A DNA stretch of 64,000 nucleotides from Aurifilum marmelostoma (Eukaryota > Ascomycota > Sordariomycetes > Diaporthales > Cryphonectriaceae). Positions 9,948-21,887 of this stretch are shown one piece after another. The position numbers and the translations under genes are program-made. How positions within the stretch are numbered: the stretch's first letter is position 1; every line of letters begins with the position of its first letter. The stretch is taken from the NCBI GenBank assembly GCA_027559495.1, contig JAMXSV010000003.1, forward strand, positions 310,001 to 374,000, written 5' to 3'. The notes beneath the pieces are model-generated. The model did no database searches and was not told where the DNA came from. It saw only the letters and a list, made by a program, of their open reading frames with translations.

Positions 9948-11742
9948 CTAAGATCCGCCAGGGCCACCCAGGAGGGCGAATCTCCGCACGATACCGGGGC
10001 CATATTCTTGGTACTGGAGAGATGTTAGTGAGGAAGAGCGAGCGGGCTGATGCTGCATCGATGAGACCTACCTCTGCCTTGGTGTGGCAGTAGGACCTGA
10101 ACTCGGGTGTCTGTCCGAGCAAGCTACCGCCGAACCAAGGGCCGTGCCTCTGCCTCTTGTGGGTGATGACTTGCACCTCCAGGCCGCCGCTCTTTGCACC
10201 ACCGCTGCGAACCTCACTTGCCCGGATGCGATCGTCCACCAGGTGCTTGATGTCCCTCTGCAGACGGCGGCCAAAGTCCTTGTAGAGCGTGCTGCCACCA
10301 GACAGCACAATGTTCTTGTACAGTCCTCGGCGCACATCAATGGGTGATGACTGAATCACACCGTCGACCACGACAGGGAGGGGCGTCAGGAAGTCGGAGC
10401 TGTAGATCTCAGGGTTGAAGAAGATCTCGGGCGCGAGGAAGCGCTCGTAGCCCACGTCCACTGTCACCTTGCGGCCGCCGGGCTGCAGAACCGGGTGCTG
10501 TGCAAAGCGAGTGGGGTCCCGGTCGAATCGGCTAAACTCCTTGACGATATCGGGGCACACGTAACAGTACTCCTCCTTGATCTCTTGGGCCGTCTTGAGC
10601 GACGAGTCGGGCTCGCCGCGGTCACGCAGCAGCGACTGTACAAAGTATGTGATATCACGACCGGCGATGGGGATCGACTTGATCGACGAGCCAATCACGT
10701 AACCCTCGGCCACAGGGATTACGTGCGTGACACCATCACCAGAGTCGATGACCGTTCCGGTCAGAGAGCGGTCTTGTACTTTTGACGAGGTCCACGATGC
10801 TGCCAGGGCAAGGACAGCTTGTACGGCAATGTAGAGGCCGGCACAGTTGAAGGACTCGAAGAAGATTTCGGCGGTATTCTCGCGGTTCTCGGGAGGGTTC
10901 AGGGGCTGTGGACGGATTGTGTGTCAGTACGGTTTCTTTTGCATTCAGACGTGCCAGAATTGGGGGGGGGGGGGGTTCCATGGGGCACATACCGGTTCGG
11001 TGAGGAGAAAGTGGTGGTCCTCAGGCTCGACCCGAAGATACTTGAAGATAGAATTCGACCAGAAGCGTTCCATATGATCCTACTCACGGTGGTCAGTCAA
11101 GCGTCCTGAGCGGTAGGCCTGAACGTGTTCCATACCCAGTTCTCTATTTGACCATGTCGGATGGGGTAATGTAGACCGTAGCCTGGTATCATCAGCACTC
11201 GTCCGCTCTCCCCTCATTCTCCACAATTGAGCTCACCAGGACCGCCAGCAGCTGCCACTGCCTCGTCGCCGATGAAGAAGTCTAGGTCCTCGGTTCCCCG
11301 TTTCGAGTTTAGGTGGCCAGCAGGGCCAGCACCGCCAGTCAAGAACGATGGTTTGTTGGCCACGGCAGGCCGGCCGGAGCCGGAGCCGGAGCCACCAGCT
11401 GCTGGGCCCTTGGTGGCGATCGCGGTAGGGAAGACGAAGGACGGGGAGTCGTTGCCAGCGAAACCTGTTGACCAAAGTGTTGGGTTAGTCGACCGTGGGG
11501 CACATTTGAGGGGTCGAGGGCTATCGGCAGAGCAGCTGTACCTAGCTTGGAGAAACCCGTGCCGCTGGAGAAAAGCATCAGCATCGCATGTCTCGACTAG
11601 AGGGTGGCGGCCGCAGCCTCTGAATAGCTTCGAGCACAGCTCACTTGACCGCCCCAGGAGGAGGTGGGGTCTCAGAGAGTGCGGCTTCAGGGGGGGGTCT
11701 GACGTACTTGTCCATGACAACGGCGGGAGTCTGGTTGGCCAT
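9948..11742 (-). CDS. ARP3: Actin-related protein 3 (Arp2/3 complex subunit)
   Basis: Seven exons: 11742-11708, 11564-11542 (23-nt microexon), 11464-11237, 11182-11136, 11079-10993, 10905-10072 and 10013-9948. All junctions are GT-AG and the phases sum to 439 residues. Arp3 is one of the two actin-like subunits that form the first two subunits of a branch filament in the Arp2/3 complex, at endocytic patches. Visible landmarks: the N-terminal GTGFSKLGFAGND nucleotide loop, the fungal Gly/Ser-rich insert (about residues 39-60), GYGLHYPIRHGQIENWDHMERFW, the second phosphate loop IDSGDGVTHVIPV, and the C-terminal LSGGSTLYKDF. The divergent tail ends in FALLGGPGGS. The intron between exons 5 and 6 contains a G14 tract. 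Confidence 0.95.
10962..10975. repeat. G14 mononucleotide tract in ARP3 intron 5
   Basis: Fourteen consecutive G on the plus strand inside the intron 10992-10906. Confidence 0.95.
11543..11563 (-). other. ARP3 microexon region (exon 2, 23 nt at 11542-11564)
   Basis: The exon encodes the GTGFSKL part of the first nucleotide-binding loop, split at both ends (AA|C for Asn and G|GT for Gly). Its acceptor is CTCCAG and its donor GTACAG. Skipping it would shift the frame (23 nt) and remove the phosphate loop. Confidence 0.85.
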
Positions 11743-12913
11743 GATTGCGAGGTTGCGAGCTGCGCGCTTGATTGCTCGGTATGGGTGAAGAGGGTGCGCA
11801 GCTCTTGCTCCAACGACCTGATCTGGGTGTGTGGAGTGTGTGAGAGTTGTTGAGGGTGTTATCTCGGGACAAGGTTGGCTGAGAGGTTGATGAGGTCGTT
11901 CAGACGGCACGGACCTGGGCCTTGGGAGCAGCAGTCATGGAGCGAGGTCCCGCTGCGTTGGCGCCTTGCCAGATGCCAACAAGGCCTACAGTACAGGCCG
12001 AGCCCCTGCCCCTGACCTCACCTTGTGGCGGTGCCACATAGCTTGCGCCCCGGGCGGGCATCCCCTGTGGCTTGTTCCAGAGGATCCCTGCTCAACCTCT
12101 TGCAATGACAATACTGCACACCTTGAATAATGCAGCATTGAATAGAGTAACTCTCTAGAGAGGTACTTTTCTGTTCCTTCTCTCGCAAAACTAGCATTGA
12201 CTCTAATACAGATGATGAAATTATGGACGGAGAAGTAACTTGCTTCTTCCTTTCTTCTTGATAATTGATGGCATAGAGAGAAATTTGTGGTCCTTTCAAA
12301 GGACCCCCTATCAAGTCAGACCTTCCTCTTGAATACGTTCTTGAGTGCTCTTACGGACAGAACAATCATCGTTCCTTCTCTTTGTCACTCAAAGCCAGGC
12401 ACAAGTCTGTGTCTAGGTACTTGAAGGGTCTAGAAGGTTGTGCTGGGCGCTCTGCTGTCCTCTTGACCTCACATCACCATCCACAGGGGCAGATAGATTT
12501 CTATGCCCTTGTGGAGATTCCATTCTTTCAACCCATTCTTTCATATCATTATTGTCCTCCACTGCCCTTGCATCAGATAAGCTTTCACTCGCTTTTCTGT
12601 GACACTTGTATCCTTCACTCCCTGGGGTCTTACTTGACCCCGACAAACCCTTCCCCCCTCTCGCCCCCCCCCCCCCCTTCGACCGACGCGTCTCCATCCA
12701 CAAACCAAAACAACACCTAGTAAGAGTCAACACAACGCAGGTGAGCAAACCAATTGTTTCTTCCCTTTCTTTTTTTCCCTTTCCTGTCCTTTCATCCACA
12801 TCATCCTGCTCTTCATCCTTGGTTGCACTGCAATTTGCGCCATTTGGGGCAGTATTCATCCTCAAACACCTGTATTCTTGTTCGTCTGCTCCAACATCTA
12901 CCCCGACGACATC
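11743..12913. other. Divergent intergenic region, ARP3 / taspase-like gene
   Basis: 1,171 bp separate the two divergent start codons, so both promoters lie here. The part next to the plus-strand gene is pyrimidine-rich and holds a C14 tract (12664-12677). Nothing else recognised. Confidence 0.6.
12664..12677. repeat. C14 mononucleotide tract
   Basis: Fourteen consecutive C about 240 bp upstream of the start at 12914. Confidence 0.95.
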
Positions 12914-15780
12914 ATGGACGGCACAACTTGGCAGGCTTTCATCGACCTTGTCAGCATGGTGCATGATGGTCAGGATGACACTTTTCACATTGTCTTACAA
13001 GAGGATGGAAAGGCCATCGTATACCCGTTTGCATATCAGTGTGGGCTAGTTGAACCTTGCTTTGTCACTGATCACAAGCCCGAGGGTTGTCAACATATCG
13101 TCGCCAGTGGTGATTCAGACTGTGCAGTCTGTCGACATTTGTTCTTCTACTTCCCAACAGAATGGAAACTGGAGAACCTGGATCCCAAGAACAAGCCTTT
13201 GCACGCCTTGATTGTTGGATTCAACCAGGAGAACAACATCCAGGAGCTTCTCCAGGCAGGCCTTCTGAGCAGACGCTGGCAGGAGGCTCTGGAGCCCTAT
13301 TTGGAACTGGTCAAACACAACAATGATGCGCTGAATGCAGAAGGCACATATTTCTATCAGGAAACGCTCTGGAAGCTCCAGCCAACTGAGGATCTCGGGA
13401 CCCAAGTTTCTGCAGCTTGGACCGCGGGTGGCAGGAACCCTGCTGAGCTTGATGAGCGCAACCCCTTTGTTGAACTCAAATCGTTGAGCCGACTCCCGCG
13501 TTACCAGCAAGACGTCCACCACTGTCAATGGAACTGCCCGCAGGACTGTGCTGGCAAGAAGGGCCCTCAGAGACAGGATAGTGAGGATTCGCCCCGTTGG
13601 GATGCTCAACTTTCCATCAGACCTAGTGCTCCCAACGTATCCACTCACGCATTTCATGCACAGAATTCAACCAGATCTGGCGCAGGTTGGGACCTCTGGG
13701 GCCGTATCCAGGAACTGGTGGGATTCTGGGCCTTGGGCACCTCGAACTACCAAGAGCTGATCCAAAGGACTGACGAATTCGGCTTTCCCTTCCTTCCAGT
13801 CGACCCTTCCTTCTCAGGTGTGGGAAGCTTCCAGCGAAACCTCGCCCAGCAGCCTTACTTTCGTTCTTCCACTCCGCCTGTTTTTCAAAATCCCGATTCT
13901 CCTTTTCTTCTGCTACCAGATCCTCCAAGTGGAAGTGCTGACCCAACTGAGGAGCAGCAGACGACGACCCAAGAGAAGCAATTGCGGCAGGGTAAACTCA
14001 AGATCCCAATGGCCATCGTCATTCACGCCGGTGCTGGCTATCATAGCCTTCAGAATGAGAGCTTCCATCTTGCTATGTGCTCGAAGTAAGTTTGACGATT
14101 GTCCAGCTTGCTCATTGACCCACAGGCTGATGACATCTAGGGCGGCATCTGAGGGCATGAAGCTTCTGAAGGCTGGCGGCACAGCAGTCGAGGCTGTTGA
14201 GGCCGCAATCAAGGTGCTCGAGAACCACGAGATCACAAACGCGGGGTATGGCAGTAACCTGTCCATCGATGGCACTGTCGAGTGCGACGCCACGATTGTT
14301 GATCACTTTGGCCGAAGCGGGGCCTGCGGTGCTGTTCCAAGTACGTTTACGTTGTCTCTCGTACTTTGAACAACTTTCTGTTCCTCTGTATCTGCTAACC
14401 TTTGAACCAGACATCAAAAACCCCATCTCGCTGGCCAAGATCATCCTCGAGACCAGCTCTCAGTCACTGACCCTGCGGCGCGTGCCGCCCAACTTCTTGG
14501 TGGGCGAAGGCGCCAAGTCGTTTGCTGTTGAGCACGGCATGTCCACCGTAACCAACGAGCAACTCACCTCCCGCAACGCCAAGGACCGATACACCAAGTG
14601 GCGAGCCGACCTAGACAAGATTCGAGGCCTGAACCGCGTCGGCGCCCAGGCCAATCCCGTCGAAGGTTCCTCCCCGTCTCAGTCCACCCAGGCCAAGGAA
14701 CGTGGCCAGGACCAGATGACCTCCGCAGCCAAGGCTCACCAGGGATCGCAGCGCGACCACACCAGCGCCATCATGACCGCCACATGGAACGAGGGCCAGC
14801 CTGACTCTCCCTCCTCGGAGCTGAATTTAGGCCCTGGTACTCCGAGCATCCCACAACCCGCTGCTCATCGCAAGAATAGATCTCCCATCTCGAATACGAC
14901 CAAGAACAGTCAGCGGGTCATGTTTGCGTCCCCAGCGGACGAGGCCGATATATCGGTGATTGATTTGCCTGCAAAGCGAGTCAAGACCTTACAGGATGAC
15001 AAGTCGCGACTGGATCAGGAAGGCACAGCCTGGTCTTCAAAGGCAGCCTCGAACAATCATGTCGCATCCGTGGATGGGTCCCCGGACGGTGGTCAAGCCG
15101 ATGACCTGGCATCGCCGTCCAGCCAGTCTTCTCATGGTCGAGGGTCGCTGAAGCGGCGCGCCATCACCGAGCTGACTGACGAACCCAACGATGCAGACCT
15201 CGATCTGATCACAGACACTATGGGTGCTATTGCGATCGACTCGTGGGGCAACATGGCTGCCGGCTCGTCCTCGGGCGGCATCGGTATGAAGCACAGGGGC
15301 CGTACCGGCCCGGCTGCCCTTGTTGGCATCGGCACCGCCGTGGTGCCTTTCAACGAGAACGACCCGGACTTCAAGACAGTCGCGGCTGTGACGAGTGGTA
15401 CAGGCGAGCACATGGCTACTACCATGGCCGCCGCCAAGTGCGCCGACCGACTGTACCAGGGCACAGTCAGGGGCCCTACCGGCCGCGACGTTGAGGAGGA
15501 AGATACTGCCGTCATCATGCAGAGCTTCGTAGAGAACGACTTCATGGGCCATCCGGGCGTTCGCAACCAGACCAGTGCTAGAGCCATTGGCGTCATGGCC
15601 GTCGAGGTGAACGAGAAGGGCGTGTACCTTCATTGGGCCCACAACACCGACTCGTTTGCCCTCGCCAGCTTCAACCTCAAGGACAAGGTGCCTCACACCT
15701 GTATGTCGCGTCTGCCGGAGGGCGCGAGCGTCAACGTCGGTGCGCGCAAGCTAAGTAACGGCGATCAAATCTTTGGCTAG
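12914..15780 (+). CDS. Taspase/asparaginase-2 family N-terminal-nucleophile hydrolase with long N-terminal extension
   Basis: Three exons: 12914-14085, 14141-14340 and 14411-15780, giving 913 residues with consistent phases. From about residue 366 it is an asparaginase-2/taspase protein: AIVIHAGAGYHS, AASEGMKLLKAGGTAVEAVEAAI, NAGYGSNLSIDG, then a long polar linker, then the beta-subunit start at DTMGAIAID with nucleophile Thr near residue 727 and GSSSGGIGMKHRGRTGPAALVG. Such enzymes self-cleave before this Thr; Taspase1 then cuts proteins after Asp, while relatives hydrolyse asparagine or isoaspartyl bonds. Residues 1-365 match no family I know; they contain two Cys motifs (DCAVC, CQWNC) and a Ser/Pro-rich end. 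The frame is open without a break into the enzyme, so I annotate one gene, but a separate start at Met366 (14009) or two overlapping transcripts is possible. A GTAAAC at 13992 could serve as a donor for a separate upstream message. Confidence 0.7.
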
Positions 15781-17296
15781 CCACTTGACTGGTCTCTTGG
15801 CTTGTTTGTATTCTGGATTTCATCCTTGGAAACTCCTGATATCCCGTCGCGGATAAGGGTTTGTGCTTGATCCCATTCGTTCCTGCTCCACAGTGCACAC
15901 CGTGGGATTAGTTGGCAACGCTTGCCATACCTGCATCTTGAACTCACCGTACGTTTTGAGATCAGCGACCTAGCTTGGATGGTTGCTGAAGACACGTTAC
16001 GGACCGAAGACGTATCTTGGGCCTGCATTCTAGCCTGGACGATTGCTATATCCCAACAAGCGCCCAGGATCTTAAGCCTTCTCGAATCAACCTGCTTCCT
16101 CAAGTCACCCACTGGTTCTCTTCCACTCTTCACTCGATAGCACGGACGGCGTTCTGTTTTCGGAATGATACCCTGCAACTCTCCACGAAAAACTTCTCAT
16201 TGGCCCCCCGGTGGTTCTGACAAAAAGCCTCTCAGTCACATCGAGATCGCGACTCTTGGTGGCGACGGAGCTTCTGCCAGAGAGACTATCGTCACTGTTT
16301 GATTGCTTCACGCGTACCTACGTTGCATCTGATTCCGTTGAGCACTTTCCTTATAAAACAACATCTTGAATGGCTGGCACTCCGCAACTTCGCACCATTG
16401 CCATCCGCAGAGCCTACCCGCTTTCTACTGATACACAAAATCCCCTGGTACCCATTTCATCATCGGGAAGACGGGCAGCTTTCTCGTATCGAGGATAACG
16501 AAGGATAATTGGAAAGGGGAGCAGACCTGGATCCTGGAATAGGCGGGTGTACGGGTTGGAAGAACCGGCCCCCGTACCTTGGAGAGTCTTGCAGATCAGC
16601 ACTTTTACATGCAGATGGCGTTGCTTCATTTTTGACAGTGGGATTTCGGAGCCAGTCTGGCGAGTGCTTTCATATTTCTTCGCAGAGTGACTACATCAAG
16701 CAGCTTGGCAGTCCCCCCTTCACTAACCCTCACGGCATACCTTAGACCATACTGATAGGTAGCACAATTACGGGTTTTATTTCGTACGATCTGGCTGTCC
16801 GCGTGCTGAATATGCTAAGCGATCCTGGAATTGGATTTCGAAACCTTGACGTGCACAATGAAGCTAGCAGTCTCGTGGCCGAATACCTGTTAAATAACCT
16901 TGTGGACCTTAAGGAGATCTTCCTGCACGACACACTTATGATTCTCTTGTGCTATACACTATAGATCCTGTGAGTAAGAGTCTTGTCATCTCCATGCTCA
17001 AGCCAGATGCCGTGGAGAGGGAGCGCTCAAACCTCTCCTTCCCCGTCTATGATAGACCAAGTAGTCGTGAGTGCCGAGATGATTAGTGGATCACTGGATC
17101 ATGAAACTTGACGCCTCTAAGACTTCCTCAAGGGGCCTGTCGGACTATCATGGCTGTAGGTACCGTGTAACCCCATTATGAAGGGCCCAGTCAGACAACG
17201 CCCCATACTGATGCGTGCCTCTTCTAGCAACGCTTCTCACTCATGCAGAGAATGTTGATATGTTTCCTTCCTGAACTTATTGCTTCATCTCAGCTC
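15781..17296. other. Convergent intergenic region, no gene recognised
   Basis: 1,516 bp between two converging genes, long for a convergent gap in this window. Open frames are short and motif-free. Confidence 0.5.
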
Positions 17297-18556
17297 TCAC
17301 CCGGGTCTCGGTGTCGTGGTCATACTGCCCGGCTGCTCGCTCGTGGAGACCGGCTCGCCGTTGAGCCCCAGCTTGCGCTTCTTCTTCTTTTTCTGCCTGG
17401 GCACCACCGCCGGTTTTGCGCCATACGTGCCCAGGGCAAGCTTGTTCCCACACGTGTAGCACTCGGCGTCCTCGGGCACCTCGCAAAAGATGGACAGGCA
17501 GATGCTACACACGAAGCCCGTGTCTATGACCTTCCTGTGGCAAAAGCAGGCGGCCCGGAAGTCCACATTCGTAGTGGAGGGGCTGACCAGCTGCTCCAGC
17601 CCTGTGGCCCCATCTACCGCGGCGCGCGTGCCGGCCTGTCCTGCACCGGTGGTGGTGGTGGTCACGGTCTGGCGGGAGTCTATGGCAGATGCGAAGCCGA
17701 ACATGAGGTAGGTGAGGAGGCCCTGCGGATTTGTGGCCTCGAGGAAGGTGCCGCGTGTGATGTAGCTTGCCTGCTGCAGGAAGGTCGGGGCGCCGTGGAG
17801 AGACAGGATATCGATGGGGATGCCAGCGTGGGAGGCAGCGAAGACGGCATTCATGGTGGGTATGTATTGGGAGGCTGAAGAGTCGGAGACAGACAGGACA
17901 ATAATGCGGGCGTGCAGGCCGCGCAGGGAGCCGGTGAGGGAGGAGAGGGCAGCTGGGTTGGCGGAAGCGGCGGCTCCATTGTTCTTGGCCGAGCCGGCGG
18001 TTGCATGTGCGCCGTCCGAGGCGGTCAGCTGGAGCGATGTCTTGTTGGCATGATGGAGGGCGAGGGTCAGGGCGCCCGAGATCTGGGTGGTGGTCGTGGC
18101 AAGGTCGGTCTCGGTGGTTGAGGTCATGAGGTCGCGGAGGGATGTGAGGATGGAGGACTCGATCTGTGCGAACTGAGCATACTTGTTGGCCGAGGCCTTG
18201 CGTTTCGAGAAGGGCACCATCTTTGGTAGGTTGGATGTAAAAGCTGGGTCGACATCAGCCATCTCGACATCGCCACCGTTCTCCTGTGGTGGTGGTGGAG
18301 GCGGCTTTGGTGGTGTGGGCCACAGCCATACTGCGCGATTGGTGTGTGATGCTATGATGGCGACCTGGCTGGAGCTGCTGTAGGCCAGCTGTGAGTTCAC
18401 GAAGAGGAGGATGTTGGCCAGAGCTTTGGATATTGGGAGGACATTGTTGATGGCAGCCCAAGCCCGAGGGTTCGTGTCGATAATGATGGCAGTGAGCGAG
18501 GGTGTCTCTTCTGTGGCATAGATCTCATAGTGGGTGGTAGCGTCTACAGCATCCAT
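17297..18556 (-). CDS. TFB4: TFIIH subunit TFB4/p34
   Basis: Intronless, 419 residues from the ATG at 18556. This core TFIIH subunit serves RNA polymerase II initiation and nucleotide excision repair, partnering the Ssl1/p44 subunit. The N-terminal von Willebrand A-like fold begins SLTAIIIDTNPRAWAAI and continues through LLFVNSQLAYSSSSQVAIIASH, with a later conserved block QYIPTMNAVFAASHAGIPIDILSL. The C-terminal zinc-binding region carries CFCHRKVIDTGFVCSICLSI and CYTCG, followed by a lysine-rich tail. Low-complexity inserts (Pro-rich near residue 85, Ala/Thr-rich in the middle) are expected in fungal homologues. An upstream in-frame ATG at 18760 would add a poorly conserved 68 residues; MDAVDATTHYEIYA fits the family start better. 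Confidence 0.92.
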   Translation of the reverse strand: MDAVDATTHYEIYATEETPSLTAIIIDTNPRAWAAINNVLPISKALANILLFVNSQLAYSSSSQVAIIASHTNRAVWLWPTPPKPPPPPPQENGGDVEMADVDPAFTSNLPKMVPFSKRKASANKYAQFAQIESSILTSLRDLMTSTTETDLATTTTQISGALTLALHHANKTSLQLTASDGAHATAGSAKNNGAAASANPAALSSLTGSLRGLHARIIVLSVSDSSASQYIPTMNAVFAASHAGIPIDILSLHGAPTFLQQASYITRGTFLEATNPQGLLTYLMFGFASAIDSRQTVTTTTTGAGQAGTRAAVDGATGLEQLVSPSTTNVDFRAACFCHRKVIDTGFVCSICLSIFCEVPEDAECYTCGNKLALGTYGAKPAVVPRQKKKKKRKLGLNGEPVSTSEQPGSMTTTPRPG

Positions 18557-19428
18557 TGTGGCTGCCCGCCCCTGTGAGACTGCACTGTCACCGAGGGGGG
18601 AGGGGGGAAGAGGTCCTGGCTGGTATGTGCGAGAGAGGGAGAGACAGAGAGAGGGAGAGGCGGTGAGAGGCTTGGCCTTTGATGAGGTATTCGAGTTGGG
18701 TTGGGATAATAATGCAAGAGCGTTTTGGTGATGCACTACGTAGTGGTTTGAGGCCTGCATCCCTATAAAGTTCCAATGATGATGCCTGCCGCAGCAGCCC
18801 CTTCGGATGGAACTCCGGGGTTAGGGCCTCCCAGCCCACTAAACCCCCTGTAGCTGCAGCAGTCTCAGTGTGGTAGTCTCCACTAAAACGTTCCAGTGCG
18901 GGACCCTGCTGCAGCACCCTGCCGGGGTGGCAGTCTTTGCCAGATGCCGCCAGAATGCTAGGGCACGTCAGGGGCCCTTGGCTGTGTTTGGGTAGGGTGG
19001 CGTGGGCGGCAGAGCTCAGCTTGGAGGGTGTTGCCCCGCGCTTAGCTCTTCCACCTCATTGCTTTACCAACTTTCTGCCCTGCACAATTGGACCTCGACC
19101 GGCATATGATCGTCACCCCCCCCCCGGGTCACCTGTTGACCTGATCTCGCCATCATTTGAAATCGCACTGCCAGTGATAAGCCACTTTGTTTCTTTCGTC
19201 TTCACCTGAGCTCATTGTACAGATACTCTCGGCTGAAACAGAGGCCAAGAATCAGATGCGCTTTGGCCTGGTCTGCCGCCACTTTTCGGATACATATAAA
19301 GACTGCAAGGCCTGCTGTTGGTCCTCGAGCCTCCTTGTCTTTCATTCTTTCATTACCCTTGTCATATTGGACTTACCAAGACCTCCTTTGAATCAAGACA
19401 CCACAGCGTGACAGGGGCTTCCTCGACC
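18557..19428. other. Divergent intergenic region TFB4 / CRO1
   Basis: 872 bp with both promoters. It includes a C10 tract (19116-19125) and, at 19187-19320 on the plus strand, a stretch that translates to an F-box-like sequence (see separate entry). Confidence 0.6.
19187..19411 (+). pseudogene. Possible F-box-like fragment upstream of CRO1
   Basis: An open frame without an ATG at its beginning, preceded in frame by TAA at 19178, translates to a segment containing SPELIVQILS and RFGLVCRHFSDTYKD. Spacing and residues resemble an F-box (PxELxxxIL...LRLVCRRF). It lies in the presumed 5' leader or promoter of CRO1 and stops at 19411. It could be a relic of an F-box gene, an unrecognised upstream exon, or chance. 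I give it low confidence. Confidence 0.25.
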
Positions 19429-21619
19429 ATGGAGACGGTAAACCAGCAAGCCCAACAGGACCTCTCCAAGATGAGCAGGGAAGACCAGACCCTCCTCCTG
19501 TTTGCGAGGCTGATGGAGGGCGGCCAGGAGGACGATGAGACGGTCAGGGATCTGGGCCAGCTCACCAAGCTTCTCAACGAGGACCTCGAGGCCAGCAAGA
19601 CCAGCAAGTCGATATGTGCCGTCATCGACTCCGACTGTCTCGACACCATCCTGTGTTACCTTGACATGAGGAACTCAGATGTCGTTCGAGGGCACGCCAC
19701 CATGACCACCTCGGCGTACCTCGGCGCTGCGGGCGATGACGGCTCCCAGAAGCTGCGCAACTTCTTCCAGGATCGACTCAAGCGGGGTACATACGACGAC
19801 TACATCGTTGCCTTCTGTGTTGCCGCCACCATCTTTCCTATCGTTCCGGACCTGATCTCGGAGCTGTTCCTCAGCGAGGGCTTCCTCCCCAGCCTGGGTC
19901 CGCTGATGCGCCGCAAGTGGAAGAGCAGGAAGGTCGAGACGGCCTGTCTGGAGATGCTCAACGCAGCCTGCATGAACGGCCCATGCCGGGAGGCTGTGCA
20001 GAAATACTGCATCGAGTGGCTGGAGGAGGTCGTTGATCAGGATCCCGAGGACGCCGTAAAGTCCATGTACGCCCACAACACCGATGGTTCTCACGTTGAG
20101 GAGGGCTCCGTGTCCATGCGCAGGCACTCAGAGCAGGTCCAGCACCTGGCCGCCGTGATCCTGGCGAAACTCCGGGTTAGAGACCCCATCAGCATGCGCC
20201 ATCCTTCTGTGATTGGGGAGGAGTTCCTGCCAGGGACGTCTGACTGACCTGTTGGACATTCAGGCGATACAACAACCCCTCACCGCACCGGGCGCCAAGG
20301 AGAACGAGAGGGTGCAGCAGGCGAGCACCACGATAGAAGAGCTATCAAAAATGTTCACGACCATGTTGGTGAAGGACCCAGAGCACTCACGACACAATTC
20401 GATCGAGGGGCTGGCGTACGCCTCGCTACGGCCGAACATCAAGAAAGACCTAGCCAGGGATAAGGAATTTCTCAAGAGTCTGGTCAAGACATTGGAAGGG
20501 GCGCCGCCGAAATCACCACTCACGTACGGCGCTCTGAGCATCCTGGTCAACCTCACAAGGTTCAGACCGGTGCAGACGGAGGAAGAGAAGAAGATGGAGC
20601 AACTGAAAGCGTACGCAAATGCGGCAGGAAAGCTCGCTCCGGACCCCCTGAACGATGATGAACACGTCAAGGACCGGTGCAAGGCTGTGTTTGAGGCGGG
20701 CGTCACTCCAGTTCTGGTGACCCATAGCAAGAACGGCTCGGCCGCGTCTTTGTCCTTGATCATCACGGTTATCAACGCTCTCTCCATGCTCCAGAGCATA
20801 CGAGGCCAGCTTGCCCAACAAGGCGCCATCCGTCTGCTCATAGCGGCATGGAACGCCCTTCCCTCTACCGAGGCCCTAGCAAAACGCACCGCCGCTCAAG
20901 CACTCTCCCGCATCCTCATCTCCACCAACCCCGCCCACGTGTTTGGCGGCACGAGACCAATTCCACAAGCGGCCGCCATCCGCCCTCTCGCGTCCATCAT
21001 CGCGCCGGACCCCAACGCGGATACTAGGGACCTGCTTCCTACCTTTGAAGCTCTCATGGCGCTTACCAACCTCGCCTCGACAGACGACGAGACCCGACAA
21101 GCCATAGTGCGGCAGGCATGGCCGGACATCGAGGAACAGCTGCTCTCTTCGAATGCGATGGTGACCAAGGCGGCCGTCGAGCTGATCTGTAATCTGGTGC
21201 AGTGCGTCGAGGCCATGGCCATGTACGCAGACGGTTCCACCAAGGCCAAAGATAGATTGCACATCCTCCTCGCGCTCGCAGACGCAGAAGACGAAGGGAC
21301 CAGAAGCGGCGCGGGCGGTGCACTGGCCACGCTGACGGGGATCGAGGAGGTGGTGAGCGCAATACTCGAACGGGAGCGGGGTGTCAAGAATATTCTGGGG
21401 CTGTGTGCCGACGGGAACAGCGAGGAGCTGAGGCATCGTGGCGCCTTTGTGGTCTACAACCTTGTCACGATAGAAGGGGACGTGGGCCGGCGGTCGAGAG
21501 AGAAGATCCGGGCCGAGGGAGGGATTGAGGTTCTGACGCAGTGTGCAAAGGCTACAAGACGGCCAGAGGTATTGGACCTGACCGTCCAAGCGCTAAAGGG
21601 GCTCTTGGAGGAGAACTAG
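19429..21619 (+). CDS. CRO1: UCS-domain myosin chaperone, CRO1/She4/Rng3 type
   Basis: Two exons: 19429-20175 and 20264-21619, phase 0, 700 residues. UCS proteins fold and hold the myosin motor and are needed for actomyosin functions; Podospora CRO1 mutants fail at the syncytial-to-cellular switch in sexual development. The protein is a chain of armadillo-like helices. The C-terminal half has the UCS core: RPNIKKDLARDKEFLKSLVK, YGALSILVNLTRF, EALMALTNLAS, VELICNLVQC, GALATLT and RGAFVVYNLV. It lacks an N-terminal TPR, as expected for fungal members. The intron donor is GTTAGA, weaker than its neighbours, with a CTGAC branch and CAG acceptor. The start MET at 19429 was chosen as the first ATG in frame with a strong context. 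Confidence 0.92.
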
Positions 21620-21887
21620 ATATTTGACAGGGTTCTCAGGCGAGATGCATGGTTTCTAGGGATCTATGACTTGTTCTAGCGGGAATGTTTTCCAATTCCA
21701 CTTGAAAAGGTCTAATCAGATTGCATACTCTTAAGAGGGAATTTGATGCACAAACTCGTTATATCACTTTCTACCTCTCGCTTTACATCCCAGCAAATAG
21801 TCTTGACAATGGTGCCTCTCGAGGATTCGAACCAACAGTCTATTTCTTGCTCTGACCTTGGGGTATCATCATCGGGTCTCTTGTCTC

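Noticed and set aside
14086..14140. Alternative acceptor at CACAG (14121-14125) in the taspase-like gene
   Set aside because: It would place TAG in frame and break the conserved AASEGMKLL block; the acceptor at 14140 keeps it intact.
18557..18760. 68-residue N-terminal extension of TFB4 from the ATG at 18760
   Set aside because: Low-complexity Ser/Pro/Leu sequence with no resemblance to the family; the ATG at 18556 matches the known start.
21810..21860. tRNA-like B-box (GGTTCGAATCC) on the minus strand
   Set aside because: The flanking bases do not form a T stem and no acceptor-stem partner or A-box is present; it is in the 3' flank of two genes.
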